From Branchiostoma floridae (taxonomy: Eukaryota; Chordata; Leptocardii; Amphioxiformes; Branchiostomatidae): a DNA stretch of 35,574 nt. The notes below the pieces were generated by a model. That model made no database searches. It had not been told where the DNA came from and worked only from the letters and a program-made list of their open reading frames with translations. Positions 32,590-35,574 of this stretch are shown here, one piece after another. The stretch lies in contig NC_049988.1 in assembly GCF_000003815.2 (NCBI RefSeq), positions 10,280,645 to 10,316,218 on the forward strand, in the 5' to 3' direction. The first letter of the stretch is position 1. Each line of letters opens with the position of its first letter. Made by a program: the position numbers and the translations under genes.

Positions 32590-32910
32590 TGCAAGCTGAC
32601 CGCGGTCTTTTTGGAGCATCCCGATTATCCTTTAGGTCTCCCCGCGGAGCAAGATTGGGATACCGAAGGGTAAATTTCTTACCCCGTCGGGTCTAAACTC
32701 TCAACCCCAGGGAAGACAATGTCAAAAAACATGCTTTCCCGCGGGAAAATTGCATCCCCGGGGATAGAAATGTCAGGTAAAAGTCTCCCTCACACCTCTC
32801 AGAGAGATGTGAGGGAAGGCGTGAAAGGCGTGAATTGTCATGATGTCGACCGATCGGGTCATGATTTGGACCGTTCGGGTCCATATCATGGACCGACGGT
32901 TTCACAGTCA
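32590..32910. other. GC-rich, palindrome-dense patch in AT-rich DNA
   Basis: This segment has words such as CCGCGG, CCCGCGGG and CCCCGGGG, a stem CCCTCACA...TGTGAGGG (about 32797-32816), and repeated GACCGATCGGGTCATGA / GGACCGTTCGGGTCCAT units. It reads unlike the flanks on both sides. Frames on either strand show no recognised domain. It may be an insertion or a small regulatory island. Confidence -1.
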
Positions 32911-33206
32911 GAAAGGATTTGGATTGATGATTATAAGGCACAATTCAATCCCCTCAGACTGTTGACTGTAAAACAGTCATTGCTTCGGTGGTAGTATTCT
33001 GAAAATGGTCACCTCTTGACATCCTGAGGCAGCTTAAATATTAAAAATATGTCCAATAGTCAATGGTGTATCTTCGTCAGCAGACAGCCTAATGGTATCT
33101 TTCTCACAAACTCAACATCATCTTGAGTTTTATACCAGATCTTATACAGCTACTTCGCTGTGAACACTTTCTGTTCCAAAATCATCAAGCAAATTATAAG
33201 GTGTGA

Positions 33207-33312
33207 NNNNNNNNNNNNNNNNNNNNNNNNNNNNNNNNNNNNNNNNNNNNNNNNNNNNNNNNNNNNNNNNNNNNNNNNNNNNNNNNNNNNNNNNNNNNNN
33301 NNNNNNNNNNNN
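33207..33312. other. Assembly gap (Ns)
   Basis: A run of 106 undetermined bases. Any frame crossing it (for example 33150-33392, minus strand) is meaningless. Confidence -1.
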
Positions 33313-34342
33313 GTGATAAAAGCTCCTTGGTGATTAACATCACTGGAGAATAAATACTCAGTATTGACTATAAGGTTCATGTGCCAGTGCACTCAACCAA
33401 GGACCTCCTTGACTCAACTAATCACCATCTGTCAATTATCTATTTAGTGTGAGTGGTCCTTTGTTGTCTGTTGTGTTTCACCTTATGAATACAAAAGGAG
33501 AATTGTTATTTTACTATATACCTTTTACACAGCTGCATGAGTGTCTCTGAGCATAACAGTGAGAAATCTTTTTGTGCCTTCTTACAATTGCTATCCTATA
33601 TAGACTAATGTCTTTCTGTCTGCCAGCCTAACTGTCTCCAAAAGACTAAGACTTGGCACTGCAACCCTCTGCATAAATTTGCCCTCATTATGTAAATGAC
33701 CCAATGTGGACTGGAAACTTGTAAAAATGTAGTAGTTAGAGTGATAATTGCCCTGAAATCCCCACCCATTGTTCCTCCCTTCTTTTGCATTTGTTTACGA
33801 CCTAATTTCACACTTCCTCCCCGGCCCTACAGGGGTGACCACTGTTGCAGTATTAGAGTAATATATACCATTAATAACGTGACGTGTAATGGTATGGGAG
33901 AGTGAAAAAAAGATGCACAATTATCTCAAGAATTGAAATTTCAGACGGGAAAGCCTTACCGTCAATTACTACTCTGGCCTGGCAACTGTCAAAAGCATTT
34001 TCCCACAAATTCTATTCCAGACTGGACCTACTCTTCAAACACCCCTACCCAACCAGAGCCCTTGGATTGTTCCTGTATCCAAACAGTTAGCTGATGATCA
34101 GTCCACTATAATCTTTGGGGGCCGAATAACCGAAGTCCCAAGATTGAGAAATGTAGTTTAATTTGAAATAGTTCAACAAGTATAGAGAATAATAATAGAC
34201 AATGATAACATTATTACCTAATGTTAACTGCCCAGATGGCACATAAAATCCCACTAAGAAGCTAGTCTTGTTTGGCTCATCTTCCAATTGGCACAATTGT
34301 GCAGGTGGATCAGACAATCAGATACTAGTACATGTCTTACCA

Positions 34343-34367
34343 ACCTCCTTGGTCTGACCAAGGAGGT
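34343..34367. repeat. Perfect 12-bp hairpin
   Basis: ACCTCCTTGGTC and GACCAAGGAGGT are exact reverse complements separated by one T. A third partial copy, ACCTCCTTGCTCTGAC, follows at 34371. This looks like a transposon end or a slipped palindrome. Confidence -1.
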
Positions 34368-35107
34368 AAAACCTCCTTGCTCTGACACATGAGACATTCA
34401 CAATACTAGTATATCATACACACTTCTTTGCTAACAAAAAACATGAACACCCGATATATTCTTCTGTACAAAGTCATGAGACCGACCTTCATAATTTTGC
34501 TAATCTTGATGTTCCTTTCAGGAGTCAGACTTATACATGATAACTGTAGATGGCAACCGTCTGTCCTTCAATATGAAATGTGTATTCGGCCATTGTTGCC
34601 GTAACAGACAGAAGACAAACAGGCTTGGCACATTTACTTGGTTGAGAGAAGCTTCTGTTTGAATGGGGAACTTCCCATTCTGCTAAGTGTAGTGTAGGGC
34701 TAAGTGTATAAGAAAGGCATTTTCATCAGTTTCGAAGCGATTCGATCGACAGGATTTGCATTATTAAAGCCCCAGGTTTCCGACTGATACAAAATATGCA
34801 ATAAGCTTGACATGTGTATCAAAAAGTTTGCTTCTAAACAAGACTCGAAATATAAAGTACATCTGCTTTGGTGATTGATTGTAGACTCACGTCTTCAACG
34901 TCTGCCTGGTCATGTACATACAATATCCATTCACTCACCTTGTGCTTGTACTAAGTATAAACCTCATTACTTGTAAATAAACCCTAGTACAAAGTTACGC
35001 TGTCTAAGCTAATCTAAATTTTTGTGGAGTTATCTACAAAAAGGGAAAGATTCAGCAAGGATTTCAATCTCCTTGGATTCAACAAGTCTCCATTCCTATC
35101 ATATATA

Positions 35108-35175
35108 GTAATCTCCGAGTAGATTCCGCAGTCGGGCTAGTTTTAGGCATTTTTTGCGTTGTTAATGTATGTTTT
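35108..35175. mobile_element. Possible end of a MITE related to the one at 17161
   Basis: ATCTCCGAGTAGATTCCGCA, then GTCGGGCTAGTTTTAGGC and ATTTTTTGCG, parallels the left arm at 17161 (CTCC.AG..G, GGCTCTAGTT, TTTTAGGCGTTTTTGTCG). The opposite arm was not found before the window end, so only one terminus is supported. Confidence -1.
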
Positions 35176-35574
35176 TCTGGAGTTGCGCGTATTTAACAGA
35201 TAGTGACTCCAGGTCAGGGTCCCAGAACACGGAATGGTTATAAAACACGCAATGCTCCATTAAAAAGTGGGTTTGCCTCACAGTGTTAGACTAAGTGTTT
35301 CCTATTGTTATTGTGTACTTGTTGTGTCCGCCATATTGAAAACATTGTTTGTTTGGCTTCTAGGTCTGTCATTTTATCTCTGCCCAAATTCAAAACCTTT
35401 CTTTACATTTGTACAGATGAAAGCTCATTGTTTTGCTTTGTATTGTATTGTCTATTTTCCCTATTGTGAATCTTGTGAACAGTGCTGTGTTGTTGAAGCC
35501 AATGCAATTTCCCAACACTGCCTATGGAATATAGTTGATGATAGCTCCTTGCATATAGCTGTAGATTATCATCT

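Larger units (their letters stand above)
33313..35574. other. Intergenic DNA after the gap, no gene recognised
   Basis: Apart from the hairpin at 34343 and the partial MITE end at 35108, I see no coding exon, RNA gene or repeat I can support. Confidence -1.

Noticed and set aside
33150-33392. 80-codon frame on the minus strand
   Set aside because: It spans the run of Ns.

Overview
The window is animal nuclear DNA. It contains one clear multi-exon gene with GT-AG introns, two or more tRNA-derived SINEs, many short inverted-repeat elements, minisatellites and an assembly gap of Ns at 33207-33312. The style suggests a compact invertebrate deuterostome genome: short exons, introns of 0.16-1.4 kb, abundant MITEs, and a protein clearly related to but diverged from the vertebrate family. 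Amphioxus (Branchiostoma) is my best guess, but this is inference and no sequence search was run.

The only gene I can reconstruct with confidence lies on the + strand at 18563-28109. Its twelve coding exons join without a frame break into a 531-residue, 12-helix transporter of the SLC43 family. It is closest to SLC43A3, the equilibrative nucleobase transporter, and less like the LAT3/LAT4 amino-acid carriers SLC43A1/A2. A poly(A) signal follows the stop codon at 28195-28200.

Layout. 1-4.2 kb: unassigned intergenic DNA. 4.2-5.57 kb: a 205-bp duplication, a GC-rich patch and a two-module tandem array. 5.57-8.6 kb: mostly unassigned, with one retroposon-like tail near 6.7 kb. 8.63-9.8 kb: a GC-rich, promoter-like stretch with a possible minus-strand signal-peptide exon and a perfect NRF1-type palindrome. 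9.8-18.2 kb: unassigned, with a full SINE at 12.2-12.57 kb and a MITE at 17.16-17.35 kb. 18.2-28.2 kb: the transporter gene, in which nearly every intron longer than 400 bp carries its own repeat. 28.2-35.6 kb: AT-rich intergenic DNA with a diverged duplication, an 18-base C run, a GC-rich patch at 32.6-32.9 kb, the N gap and a hairpin.

No prokaryotic-style operon, CRISPR array, viral gene or toxin gene was seen. No clearly new multi-gene system is visible. The points most worth following up are the transporter's heavily glycosylatable first loop, the repeat-by-intron pattern with elements close to splice sites, the four-hairpin cluster in intron 5, and the possible divergent gene start near 8.7 kb.
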